NCBI GenBank assembly: GCA_023426125.1
Contig: JAFABI010000029.1
Location: 1-64,000, forward strand
DNA: 64,000 nucleotides
Direction: 5' to 3'
Source of the DNA: Bacillota bacterium
GTDB lineage: Bacteria > Bacillota > Clostridia > Acetivibrionales > DTU013
Position numbers and translations under genes: made by a program. Within the stretch, counting starts at the first letter, position 1, and each line of letters begins with the position of its first letter. The notes below the pieces were generated by a model. The model searched no databases, was not told where the DNA came from, and worked only from the letters and a program-made list of their open reading frames with translations. Of this stretch, positions 53,801 to 61,949 are shown piece after piece.

Positions 53801-54409
53801 ATGTATGCATACATAAAAGGTACGCTTGCTTATAAACATAACGATTCCATCGTTGTCGAAGCAAACGGGGTAGGTTATAAAATCAATACGTCACTAAGCA
53901 CCATAGAATCGGCAGGTCCGGAGGGATCGGAAGTAAAGGTTTTTACCCACCTCTATGTCCGGGAGGACATACTGAGCCTTTATGGCTTTGTTTCACAGGA
54001 GGAGCTTGGCATGTTCGAGCTCCTCATCACCGTATCCGGAGTCGGCCCCAAAGCGGCCGTTTCAATGATATCGGCCATATTGCCTTCCAAATTCGGGCTC
54101 GCCGTAATTACCGATGATGCGAAAACACTCACAAGAGCCCAGGGAATAGGCAGCAAGATGGCACAGAGGATCATCCTCGAATTGAAGGATAAGATAAAAA
54201 AGGAGCAGCTGGCGGCTGTTTCCGGGGTGCTGAAAGAGCAGACGGTATCGGATGCGCGCAGTGGTTCAAAGTCCTCGGAGGCAGTAAGCGCCTTGATGGT
54301 ATTGGGCTATACGGCTGTGGAAGCCAGCAGGGCCGTGTCGGCAGTGTATTCCGATGATATGGATATTGAGTCCATTATAAGGAACTCGTTGAAAAACCTG
54401 GTGAGATAA
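53801..54409 (+). CDS. ruvA: Holliday junction branch-migration protein RuvA
   Basis: Tetrameric junction-binding protein that loads RuvB. 202 residues: N-terminal OB fold starting MYAYIKGTLAYK, two HhH motifs (ELLITVSGVGPKAA and RAQGIGSKMAQRI, about residues 70-130), and a C-terminal domain III (SEAVSALMVLGYTAVEASRAV) that contacts RuvB. ATG 53801 follows AGGGGG by about 8 nt. Confidence 0.94.
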   Translation: MYAYIKGTLAYKHNDSIVVEANGVGYKINTSLSTIESAGPEGSEVKVFTHLYVREDILSLYGFVSQEELGMFELLITVSGVGPKAAVSMISAILPSKFGLAVITDDAKTLTRAQGIGSKMAQRIILELKDKIKKEQLAAVSGVLKEQTVSDARSGSKSSEAVSALMVLGYTAVEASRAVSAVYSDDMDIESIIRNSLKNLVR

Positions 54410-54517
54410 GAGGGACATGGGACAGGTTTTTTGCCCTACTCTGCAAATGGAGAGAGGAGACAGAGCAGCACCGTCCCCTGTTGCATTGATAAATACGTAT
54501 TACGGAGGAAGAAGCCT

Positions 54518-55510
54518 ATGGAAGAGGAAAGGCTTGTGTGCAGTGAGATAGGCCTGGAGGATATTGATGAATCCAGCCTGCGGCCGAGAAAGTTCAATGA
54601 ATACATCGGCCAGATGAAGGTGAAGGAAAACCTTTCTGTGTTCATAGAGGCGGCCAAAAAGCGAAAGGAAGCCCTTGACCATGTGCTCCTTTACGGACCG
54701 CCCGGTCTTGGAAAAACTACGCTGGCCGGAATCATTGCCTCCGAACTGGGAGTGAACTTAAGGGTGACTTCCGGGCCTGCCATTGAAAAGCCCGGGGACC
54801 TTGCGGCCATATTGACCAACCTTGGGAGCTTTGACGTGCTTTTCATTGATGAGATACACCGCCTCAACCGCAGTGTGGAAGAAATATTATATCCTGCCAT
54901 GGAGGATTACGCCCTTGACATTATCATAGGAAAAGGTCCAAGCGCCCGGTCCATAAGGCTTGACCTTCCAAAATTCACCCTCATAGGCGCAACGACGAGG
55001 GCCGGTCTGCTGACTTCACCTCTCAGAGACAGGTTTGGCGTTATAAACAGACTGGAAATGTATACCGATGATGAGCTTAAGCTAATAGTAAAAAGATCTT
55101 CGGGAATTCTAAATATTGAAATCGACGAGGAAGGGGCGGAGGAGATTGCGAGGCGTTCCCGCGGTACGCCAAGGATTGCAAACAGGCTGCTGAAGCGCGT
55201 GCGGGATTTTGCCCAGGTCAGAGCTAAGGGAAGAATCGATATGGGTGTTGCCAAAATGGCCCTGGATGCTCTTGAAATCGATCATATCGGCCTGGACGGC
55301 GTAGACAGGAATATGCTTTTAAGCATCATCGACAAGTTTGCCGGGGGTCCTGTGGGGCTTGATACGCTTGCAGCCTGCATCGGGGAGGAAACGGAGACCA
55401 TCGAGGATGTGTATGAGCCTTATCTCCTGCAGTTGGGCTTTATAAACAAGACGCCCCGCGGCAGGATGGCTACCAAGCTGGCGTATGACCACTTTGGACT
55501 GAAAATGTGA
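54518..55510 (+). CDS. ruvB: Holliday junction branch-migration ATPase RuvB
   Basis: Hexameric AAA+ motor. 330 residues with Walker A GPPGLGKTTLAG, Walker B LFIDEIHRLNR, sensor 1 GATTRAGLL, the arginine finger region PLRDRFG and a C-terminal winged helix (KTPRGRMATKLAYDH). ATG 54518 has CGGAGGAAG about 7 nt upstream. Between ruvA and ruvB lies a fragment with ACCGTCCCCTGTT, part of the dispersed repeats. Confidence 0.95.
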   Translation: MEEERLVCSEIGLEDIDESSLRPRKFNEYIGQMKVKENLSVFIEAAKKRKEALDHVLLYGPPGLGKTTLAGIIASELGVNLRVTSGPAIEKPGDLAAILTNLGSFDVLFIDEIHRLNRSVEEILYPAMEDYALDIIIGKGPSARSIRLDLPKFTLIGATTRAGLLTSPLRDRFGVINRLEMYTDDELKLIVKRSSGILNIEIDEEGAEEIARRSRGTPRIANRLLKRVRDFAQVRAKGRIDMGVAKMALDALEIDHIGLDGVDRNMLLSIIDKFAGGPVGLDTLAACIGEETETIEDVYEPYLLQLGFINKTPRGRMATKLAYDHFGLKM

Positions 55511-55613
55511 GGGGACACACCTTTTGCTATAATAGGCTCAGTCTCATGGATGGCATGGAAAGAGAGATATGCCTGTTTCTCCAGTAGGTTGAGTGCGAGG
55601 AATGTCCCCTTTG
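55510..55613 (-). repeat. Dispersed repeat of the GGGACATTCCTC family
   Basis: On the minus strand it begins AAAGGGGACATTCCTC and ends GGTGTGTCCCCTC, the same end sequences as units at 5705-5761 and 20484-20535, with a longer interior. It directly follows the ruvB stop codon. Confidence 0.7.
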
Positions 55614-55704
55614 AACATGCAAGGGGAAGCGGAAGAACAGAGGCGTGAAAGCAGGCCGCAGTTTTTGGTTAATAGCATGGGGAAGGTTGGATCGTGGAGT
55701 ATTT

Positions 55705-56217
55705 ATGAATGTTTTAATGCATATGTGCTGCGCACCGTGTTCCGTATATCCGGTGGACCGGCTGACAGCAGAAGGCTGCCGGTTGGAGGGACTGTTCTAC
55801 AATCCCAATATTCATCCGAGGGAAGAGTATGAAAAGCGCAGGGAGAATGTACGGATCTATTCCGGTATCAAAAACTTGAAGGTTAACTATATCGAGGATT
55901 TCAGGCAAAAGGAATGGGAACGCTTCAGCGGACAGGAAGCTGCAAGGTGTACCATGTGCTACGATATCCGGATGGACAGAGCGGCTTCCTTTGCAGCTGA
56001 AAACGGCTTTGACGCCTTTACCACTTCGCTTCTTGTAAGTCCTTACCAGAAGCATGATCTGATCAGGGAACTGGGTGAAAAATATGTGGAAAAGTACGGA
56101 GTGGATTTTCTGTACATGGATTTCCGACCCGGCTTCAGACAGGGACAGCAGCAGGCAAAAGAACTGGGGCTTTACAGACAGAAATACTGCGGCTGCATCA
56201 AATCGTTAAGGCAATAG
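55705..56217 (+). CDS. queH: Epoxyqueuosine reductase QueH
   Basis: Reduces epoxyqueuosine to queuosine in tRNA by a route independent of QueG. 170 residues. The QueH cysteines are present: MCCAPC near the N-terminus, CTMC mid-protein and CGC near the end, proposed to bind a [4Fe-4S] cluster and a second metal. FYNPNIHPREEYEKR is the family motif. ATG 55705 follows GTGGAGT; the upstream TTG and ATG starts lack a site. A QueG-like protein at 13091 is probably not the same enzyme. Confidence 0.92.
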   Translation: MNVLMHMCCAPCSVYPVDRLTAEGCRLEGLFYNPNIHPREEYEKRRENVRIYSGIKNLKVNYIEDFRQKEWERFSGQEAARCTMCYDIRMDRAASFAAENGFDAFTTSLLVSPYQKHDLIRELGEKYVEKYGVDFLYMDFRPGFRQGQQQAKELGLYRQKYCGCIKSLRQ

Positions 56218-56280
56218 CCTTACATTTCGCATTTGTTACAAATTGGTTAAGAAAGAATAAAAAGAGTTTAAAATGTCGAA

Positions 56281-56313
56281 AAAATACTATACGATATACT
56301 ATAGTATTTTTTT
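56281..56313. terminator. Bidirectional-looking terminator
   Basis: AAAATACTATA (56281-56291) pairs with TATAGTATTTT (56300-56310), 11 bp with an 8-nt loop, then TTT. It closes the ruvCAB-queH stretch. Confidence 0.65.
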
Positions 56314-56459
56314 ACTTTGTGCTACGGCAAAACTTCATTATTTTATCGGCATTCCTGCGTCCTGGAAATATAATTGTGAACGCTTGAGCAGGTTATTTTC
56401 AGCGTAAATCCGGTAGTTGCCGCTGTAGCATCAGGATAAATTTTCTGTGAGGGAGCATG

Positions 56460-58196
56460 ATGAAAAGAGTATTCGCAGCAATACTGGTAGTTATAGTATT
56501 TACTGCATCGGCAGGAAGTACGTTTGCACAGCCGAATGCATCGGGAGAAAACAGACAGGCAACCGGCTTTTTAAATAACGTTGCTTATAAGATCCAAAAT
56601 TCATCTGAAATTGTGGATATGACAATCGTCAATTATACGGATTACAGCATTATGAGGCTATCAAACCCGGAAAGGATCGTAATCGACATATTCAATGCCG
56701 CAGCACCGGGAAAGCAGCAGTATGTTGCCGCCGGCGGTACGGTAATCAAATCGATAAGGTATGCCCAGTTTGACACTTACACTGCACGTGTGGTCCTGGA
56801 GGTCAACGGTCAGGCGGAATATGGAATAGAAGCTACGGAGTATGGCTTGCAATTATACATAGGTGATAAGCCCGGAAAAAATGAAGAAACGGAAGAAATC
56901 TCCGAAATCCCGGATGAAAAAGATATCCCGGAGGATGTAGATGCTCCCGCCGGCACTGCAGCCGCAGCCCAAAAATTATCTGTAAACAAGAACTTCAATA
57001 TTGAGTATACTCCAAAGGAAAATTCCGAGGAGGTTGCCATACTGTTAAGCAGTTACAGCAAGTATACCATCATGAGGATGACAGGCCATGACAGGCTGGT
57101 AATAGATATACCAAATACGAAGGATACCGGCAAGCAGCAGCAGATAGTTACTGGCGGAGCTCTGGTGAAATCTGTAAGATATTCCCAATACACCACCTCG
57201 CTGTCCAGAGTTGTGCTTGACTTGAACAATCAGTCCAAATATACCGTGAAGGAATCCAAAGGTAAGCTTTTGCTGATACTGGAAAAGCCTGATTACAAGA
57301 ATATGTTGTATCATAATAACGGCGACCGCGTGTACGTGACGTTGCAAGGTGCAAAGCTCACTTCCGGCGATGAATTCCTCAAAAAAATGTATACCGAGAA
57401 ACAGGATAATCAGGGCAAGAGATGTGTTATCACGTTCCCATCCGCACAGGCCGACCTGGGAGTCGGGAAACTGGAAATAAACGACGGCTATCTGAAATCC
57501 ATTGAAATAAAAACCGATGCGGCGGCCGGTACGACTTCCATCACGTTTCTGGCGGCTAAAAAATTCTCCTATATGGTATTTACAAGGACCAATCCCAAGG
57601 ACACTGCAATAACCCTCTTAAGTCCCGCAGCCAAATCCGACAAGCTGGTGGTGATCGATCCGGGACATGGAGGACAGATGCCGGGAGCGATATACAAAGG
57701 CCTTTATGAAAAAGAGCTCAACCTTGATATTGCAATCAGACTGAACCAGCTTTTGGAAAAGAAGAAGGTCAAAACCTATATGCTGAGGGAGGATGACAGC
57801 GATATAGCCAATTACGAAAGGGCATACATCGCAAACAAGCTGAATGCTTCATTGTATCTGAGCATACATAACAATGCCATGGATGATTCCACTTTCGGCG
57901 GAACCATGACGCTCTACTATCCGCAGAAAGCCAGCGCCAAAGGCTTTACCGGCAAGACCTTCGCGGGGATAATACAAAGCAGGCTTTTAAAGAGCCTGGG
58001 AACAACAGACCGGAAGATACAGGAAAGGCCCAACCTTGTCGTGCTGAAGGCAACCGCAATGCCGTCTGCCCTTGCCGAAGTCGCCTTTATGACCAACAGC
58101 AGGGACAGGAACAATCTGACAAGCGACGCTTTCAGGCAAAAAGCGGCGCAGGCCTTATGCGATTCCATTATTGAGGCATTAAGCAAAATTAAGTAG
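56460..58196 (+). CDS. AMIN-domain N-acetylmuramoyl-L-alanine amidase
   Basis: Exported peptidoglycan amidase, 578 residues. A signal peptide (MKRVFAAILVVIVFTASAGS) is followed by two AMIN domains (about 40-130 and 175-265; paired SVRYxQ blocks), which bind cell-wall or spore structures, and a C-terminal Amidase_3 domain (about 395-575). The zinc/catalytic set is VVIDPGHGG (His), EKELNL (Glu), SIHNNA (His) and AEVAFMTN (catalytic Glu). ATG 56460 follows GAGGGAG; ATG 56457 precedes it by one codon. It may act in growth, septation or spore maturation. Confidence 0.9.
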   Translation: MKRVFAAILVVIVFTASAGSTFAQPNASGENRQATGFLNNVAYKIQNSSEIVDMTIVNYTDYSIMRLSNPERIVIDIFNAAAPGKQQYVAAGGTVIKSIRYAQFDTYTARVVLEVNGQAEYGIEATEYGLQLYIGDKPGKNEETEEISEIPDEKDIPEDVDAPAGTAAAAQKLSVNKNFNIEYTPKENSEEVAILLSSYSKYTIMRMTGHDRLVIDIPNTKDTGKQQQIVTGGALVKSVRYSQYTTSLSRVVLDLNNQSKYTVKESKGKLLLILEKPDYKNMLYHNNGDRVYVTLQGAKLTSGDEFLKKMYTEKQDNQGKRCVITFPSAQADLGVGKLEINDGYLKSIEIKTDAAAGTTSITFLAAKKFSYMVFTRTNPKDTAITLLSPAAKSDKLVVIDPGHGGQMPGAIYKGLYEKELNLDIAIRLNQLLEKKKVKTYMLREDDSDIANYERAYIANKLNASLYLSIHNNAMDDSTFGGTMTLYYPQKASAKGFTGKTFAGIIQSRLLKSLGTTDRKIQERPNLVVLKATAMPSALAEVAFMTNSRDRNNLTSDAFRQKAAQALCDSIIEALSKIK

Positions 58197-58528
58197 AATA
58201 AACCCAGGGCGAAATGTAATTTCCCGTATGAGTTTTTGGAAACGCAGCTCCATTGCGGCCTGCTTTTCCGAAAAGACGGAGAGATATGGTTTCAGTGCTC
58301 TTAAAACAGCCGATGGCACCACGGCCGAACATCATTAATTAATAAAAATTTATAAAAAAAACCGGTGGAATTTATATATTCTACTGATTTTTTTTATACC
58401 GGGCTTATGATAACATAAAAAGGCGGGAAATAATAAATACCTTCAATGTTGTCCATAATTATAAAGGAAAGAGGACACGCCGGAAAGGCCCTCTTTTACA
58501 GGATGAATTGATAATTATGGAGGATAAC
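58197..58528. other. 332-bp intergenic region with terminator
   Basis: Nothing coding is supported. A terminator lies at 58359-58395. AAAGAGG (about 58467-58473) and CCTCTTT enclose an inner GCC/GGC stem and form a small hairpin before the gerM ribosome site. Confidence 0.6.
58359..58395 (+). terminator. Rho-independent terminator after the amidase gene
   Basis: AAACCGGTGGAA (58359-58370) pairs with TTCTACTGATTT (58379-58390), one mismatch and two G-U pairs, followed by TTTTTT. Confidence 0.65.
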
Positions 58529-59602
58529 ATGAAGAGGTGTTTGGCTTTAACGGCAGTACTGGCCTTGTTGATGCTTTTCGCGGGTTGCGCTCTTCCCACG
58601 GGCAAGGACGAGGTGATACCGGATACTACAAGTCGTATCGGCGAAGCTGAAAATACTGTGGCATCCGATGAAAATACCAGCGATAAAACAACGGGATCGG
58701 AGAGCGACAGCAAGGAAAACGGTATCGATGTTTCGGAAAATGCTTTAATGACGCCTGTTACATTATATTATCAGGATGTCGACGGATATCTGATACCTAT
58801 GACAAGGTGGGTGGACAAACAGCCTGGAATTGCCAGAGCGGCTTTGAATGGTTTGACCGACAGTGCGATAACCCGGGAGGAACTGCAGTATTATGGCGTC
58901 TATCCCATATTGCCGGTTGATACGGAAGTCCGTGGTATCAATATCAAGGATGGAATTGCAACCGTGGACTTTAACGGCAGGCTGCTGGATTATGGAAATG
59001 AGGACATTGAAAAAAGCATAGTAGCATCTGTGGTATATACCCTGACGGAATTTTCCACCATAAGCAGCGTAAAGCTTCAGGTGAACGGGAAGGTTCTTGA
59101 TACCATGAAATACGGTACAGAGATCTCGGGGCTGCTTAGCAGAAGCAACGTTCCCATAAACAACAGACTGGATAAGGGTGCGAAAAAAGCGGATATTTTT
59201 TATTTTAAACGGTCAAACGAAGGATTTACTTTTCTTTTGCCTGTTTCGGTAAAAATAAAGGATTCTGAGGAAATAACGCCGAATCTACTGGTAAAGCAGC
59301 TGCTGCTGGAAAAGACAGATACAAAGCTGATTTCTGAAATGCCGGCGGGAGCGGAGCTCCTAAACTGTACCAACAACAGCGGGGTGCTGCTTGTGGATTT
59401 TGATGAAAAATTCCTTGATTACGGGGGAAATGCCCGTGAGGAAGGCTTGCTGAAGCAGTTGGTTTACACGGTGAGGCAAAGCGGCGGAATCAGCAAGGTG
59501 AAAATAAACATAAACGGGGAGGCAGCCCAATTGCCCGAGGGAACCTATATATCTTCGGGAATTGCCATTCCCAGGACAATCAACGATATCATCGACAGGT
59601 GA
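58529..59602 (+). CDS. gerM: GerMN-domain lipoprotein (GerM)
   Basis: A 357-residue lipoprotein: signal peptide with lipobox LFAGC (Cys19), a Ser/Asp/Glu-rich linker, and two GerMN domains (about 70-200 and 215-340) as in sporulation/germination protein GerM. Repeated motifs such as GIATVDFNGRLLDYG and GVLLVDFDEKFLDYG show the duplication. In Bacillus GerM is exported to the forespore boundary and helps with engulfment and germination. ATG 58529 has TGGAGGA about 5 nt upstream. The rph gene follows by 49 bp. Confidence 0.9.
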   Translation: MKRCLALTAVLALLMLFAGCALPTGKDEVIPDTTSRIGEAENTVASDENTSDKTTGSESDSKENGIDVSENALMTPVTLYYQDVDGYLIPMTRWVDKQPGIARAALNGLTDSAITREELQYYGVYPILPVDTEVRGINIKDGIATVDFNGRLLDYGNEDIEKSIVASVVYTLTEFSTISSVKLQVNGKVLDTMKYGTEISGLLSRSNVPINNRLDKGAKKADIFYFKRSNEGFTFLLPVSVKIKDSEEITPNLLVKQLLLEKTDTKLISEMPAGAELLNCTNNSGVLLVDFDEKFLDYGGNAREEGLLKQLVYTVRQSGGISKVKININGEAAQLPEGTYISSGIAIPRTINDIIDR

Positions 59603-59651
59603 CAGATGCTGCAAGAAAGCTTTGCAGATACAATAAAGGATGGTTTATAAC

Positions 59652-60374
59652 TTGAGATCCGATTTGAGAGAAAACAGTGAATTGAGACCGTTTAAAATGA
59701 CCAGGAATTATATCAGGCACGCGGAAGGGTCCGTTCTGATGGAAATGGGTGGTACAAAGGTTATCTGTACCGCATCCGTTGACGAGAGTGTGCCTCTTTT
59801 TAAGAAGAACACCGGAGAGGGCTGGGTAACTGCGGAATATGCCATGCTGCCCAGAGCTACCGCCACCAGAAACAGCAGGGACATCAGCAAGCTGAAGCTC
59901 AATGGCAGAAGCCAGGAAATTCAAAGGCTGATAGGGCGTTCCTTAAGATCGGTAACGAATATGAAGCTGCTGGGTGAAAGACAGATCATCATCGACTGTG
60001 ACGTCATCCAGGCAGACGGAGGAACGAGGACCGCTTCCATTACAGGCGCTTTTGTGGCCCTGGCGGATGCATGCCGGTATCTGATGGAAAAAGGTCTGAT
60101 AGAAAAATTTCCTGTTTCAGACTTTTTAGCTGCGGTCAGCGTAGGTATCGTAGGAAAGGATGAAATGCTGGATCTGAGTTATGAAGAGGATTCCAATGCC
60201 GTTGTCGATATGAATGTGGTAATGTCCGGCGACGGCAGATTTATTGAAATACAGGCGACGGGTGAGCAATCGCCTTACAGCAGGCAAAAGTTCGATCGAC
60301 TGCTTGACCTGGCATGTACAGGGATAGAGGAGCTTATCGGCTTACAAAAAAGCCTGGTAGGCGAATTGATATGA
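59652..60374 (+). CDS. rph: Ribonuclease PH
   Basis: Phosphorolytic 3'-5' exoribonuclease for tRNA 3' trimming, 240 residues. MRSDLRENSELRPFKM at the start, GEGWVTAEYAMLPRAT (substrate Arg) and IIDCDVIQADGGTRTASITG in the middle are the family signatures. TTG 59652 is taken as start since RNase PH begins with MRxDGRxxxxLRP; ATG 59640 is in frame but too near its own site. The ITPase follows after 24 bp, the usual rph-rdgB pairing. Confidence 0.94.
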   Translation: MRSDLRENSELRPFKMTRNYIRHAEGSVLMEMGGTKVICTASVDESVPLFKKNTGEGWVTAEYAMLPRATATRNSRDISKLKLNGRSQEIQRLIGRSLRSVTNMKLLGERQIIIDCDVIQADGGTRTASITGAFVALADACRYLMEKGLIEKFPVSDFLAAVSVGIVGKDEMLDLSYEEDSNAVVDMNVVMSGDGRFIEIQATGEQSPYSRQKFDRLLDLACTGIEELIGLQKSLVGELI

Positions 60375-60398
60375 AATGCGGGGGGAGAAAAACAGGGG

Positions 60399-61019
60399 AT
60401 GATGAGGTTTGTTGCAGCAACCGGAAACAAGGGCAAACTCAAGGAGATAAAAGAAATTCTGGCTTCTTTCCCGCTGGAGGTTTTATCCATGGGAGAAGCC
60501 GGAATACATCAGGATATAGAGGAAACGGGGAAGACCTTCGAAGAAAACGCAGTGATTAAAGCAAGCCATATCGCCGGGATAACAAAGGACATTGTGATGG
60601 CGGACGATTCCGGACTTGAGGTTGATTATCTGAATGGAGAGCCGGGCATCTATTCGTCAAGATTTGCCGGCGAAGGCGCCAGTGATGAGGATAAAAACAG
60701 GAAGCTTCTAGGGCTGCTGCAGGGTGTGCCCTTCGAAAAAAGGAGCGCCAGGTTTGTTTGTGCCGTTGCGGTAGTTTTCCCTGACGGAAGCAGCTTCACT
60801 GTAAAGGGAACCTGTGAAGGATATATTGGTGAAGAGCCTGCAGGTCATAATGGTTTCGGCTATGACCCGCTTTTTTATATGCCGGAATATGAAAAGACAA
60901 TAGCAGAAATGGATGCAGAGACGAAAAACAGGATAAGTCACAGAGGGAAAGCGCTGAGAAAGATGGTTGAAGAACTGAAAAAAAGAAATATTGAAGAACT
61001 TGCCTGCAGCAGGTTGTGA
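60399..61019 (+). CDS. XTP/dITP diphosphatase (RdgB/HAM1)
   Basis: House-cleaning nucleotidase that hydrolyses non-canonical purine nucleoside triphosphates. 206 residues. ATGNKGKLKEI at the start, DDSGLEVDYLNGEPGIYSSRF in the centre and GFGYDPLFYMPEYEKTIAEM mark the family. Two ATGs (60399 and 60402) follow GGGGGA by about 12 nt. rph lies just upstream and the phosphodiesterase just downstream, as in many Firmicutes. Confidence 0.92.
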   Translation: MMRFVAATGNKGKLKEIKEILASFPLEVLSMGEAGIHQDIEETGKTFEENAVIKASHIAGITKDIVMADDSGLEVDYLNGEPGIYSSRFAGEGASDEDKNRKLLGLLQGVPFEKRSARFVCAVAVVFPDGSSFTVKGTCEGYIGEEPAGHNGFGYDPLFYMPEYEKTIAEMDAETKNRISHRGKALRKMVEELKKRNIEELACSRL

Positions 61020-61042
61020 CGGGGAGACTAACGGGGGTTTTA

Positions 61043-61522
61043 ATGAAAATTTTGGTTATAAGCGATACGCATGGCGATACCAACAAAGCGGAGGAAGCGA
61101 TAAGAAATAACAGGGAAGTAGATTTGATCATTCATCTTGGTGATTATTTCAGGGATGCACAGAAGTTGTCCGGTATTTTTCCCGAGATTCCCATGGAATA
61201 TATTTATGGAAACAGCGACTTTATGATTGAAGACGTACCTGCTGAAAAAGTGCTGGAGGTGTGCGGAAAACGCATCTTCATAACCCATGGACACAGGTAT
61301 TCGGTAAAATGGGACTACGAAAAGCTTTACAGAAAAGCCGAGGAAATGAATGTGGATTTGCTGCTCTTCGGACATACACATGTCGCCGACCTTATTGAAA
61401 GGGGAAGCTACTGCATATTAAATCCCGGCAGTACCAGTGATCCCAGGGATGATTCCAATGAATCCTATGCAATCATTGAAATCGATAACGGCAAGATTGT
61501 ACCCAGACTGTGCTATTTCTGA
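61043..61522 (+). CDS. YfcE/MJ0936-type metallophosphodiesterase
   Basis: Di-metal phosphodiesterase of the calcineurin fold, 159 residues. The motif series SDTHGD, HLGDYFRD, YGNSDFM, THGHRYSV and FGHTHVAD gives all metal ligands. Related proteins cleave phosphodiesters such as cAMP-like substrates in vitro, but the cellular substrate is unknown. ATG 61043 follows ACGGGGG. It ends the rph-ITPase group; the next transcript is the tRNA unit. Confidence 0.9.
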   Translation: MKILVISDTHGDTNKAEEAIRNNREVDLIIHLGDYFRDAQKLSGIFPEIPMEYIYGNSDFMIEDVPAEKVLEVCGKRIFITHGHRYSVKWDYEKLYRKAEEMNVDLLLFGHTHVADLIERGSYCILNPGSTSDPRDDSNESYAIIEIDNGKIVPRLCYF

Positions 61523-61594
61523 AGTCTGTGTATTTAGACTGCGGAGGGAAACGGTTTACCGGATATTTACAGTAAAATGTCATACATATCGGGA

Positions 61595-61623
61595 TTGACA
61601 AACATGAGGACCCATTGTATAAT
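61595..61623 (+). promoter_or_regulatory. Consensus SigA promoter of the tRNA pair
   Basis: TTGACA (61595-61600) and TATAAT (61618-61623) are separated by exactly 17 bp, with the first tRNA beginning 19 bp after the -10. Confidence 0.9.
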
Positions 61624-61641
61624 ATTCAAGCAGGTAAACGT

Positions 61642-61715
61642 GCGGGTGTAGTTCAATGGTAGAACATCAGCCTTCCAAGCTGATTGCGTGGGTCCGATTC
61701 CCATCACCCGCTCCA
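61642..61715 (+). tRNA. tRNA-Gly (anticodon TCC)
   Basis: Acceptor stem GCGGGTG/CACCCGC, then the D arm, an anticodon loop CTTCCAA closed by TCAGC/GCTGA (anticodon TCC at 61674-61676) and a TPsiC arm with GGTCCGATTCCC. The CCA end is encoded (61713-61715). Confidence 0.95.
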
Positions 61716-61748
61716 TAAATACAGATGGAATACGTTTCTGTGTTTTAT

Positions 61749-61825
61749 GTGCCCATAGCTCAGCTGGATAGAGCAACGGATTTCTAATCCGTTGGCCGGG
61801 GGTTCGAATCCCTCTGGGCACGCCA
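61749..61825 (+). tRNA. tRNA-Arg (anticodon TCT)
   Basis: Acceptor GTGCCCA/TGGGCAC (61749-61755 with 61815-61821), anticodon loop TTTCTAA closed by ACGGA/TCCGT with anticodon TCT (61783-61785), T arm GGGGTTCGAATCCC, and an encoded CCA. Its 3' end borders the integrated element whose integrase gene follows. Confidence 0.95.
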
Positions 61826-61827
61826 GT

Positions 61828-61858
61828 AATACCAAGCCTTTCGGGGTTTGGTATTTTT
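61828..61858 (+). terminator. Terminator of the tRNA transcript
   Basis: AATACCAAGCC (61828-61838) pairs with GGTTTGGTATT (61845-61855) with one G-U pair, and TTT follows. Confidence 0.8.
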
Positions 61859-61874
61859 CATTGTATAGGCCAAT

Positions 61875-61930
61875 ACCGACACTTCACCGACAATTTGAAT
61901 AGACACAAAAAAGTGTCGTTTTCACCGACA
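61875..61930. repeat. Repeated ACCGACA sites beside the integrase (arm-type candidates)
   Basis: ACCGACA occurs at 61875-61881, 61886-61892 and 61924-61930, with an inverted GTGTCG at about 61913-61918. Their place between the tRNA-Arg 3' end and the integrase gene is where integrase and excisionase arm sites are expected. Confidence 0.5.
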
Positions 61931-61949
61931 CTACACAAAGGAACTTCCA

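Noticed and set aside
61567..61821. 84-residue minus-strand ORF
   Set aside because: It lies antisense to the two tRNAs and is a known artefact of such genes.
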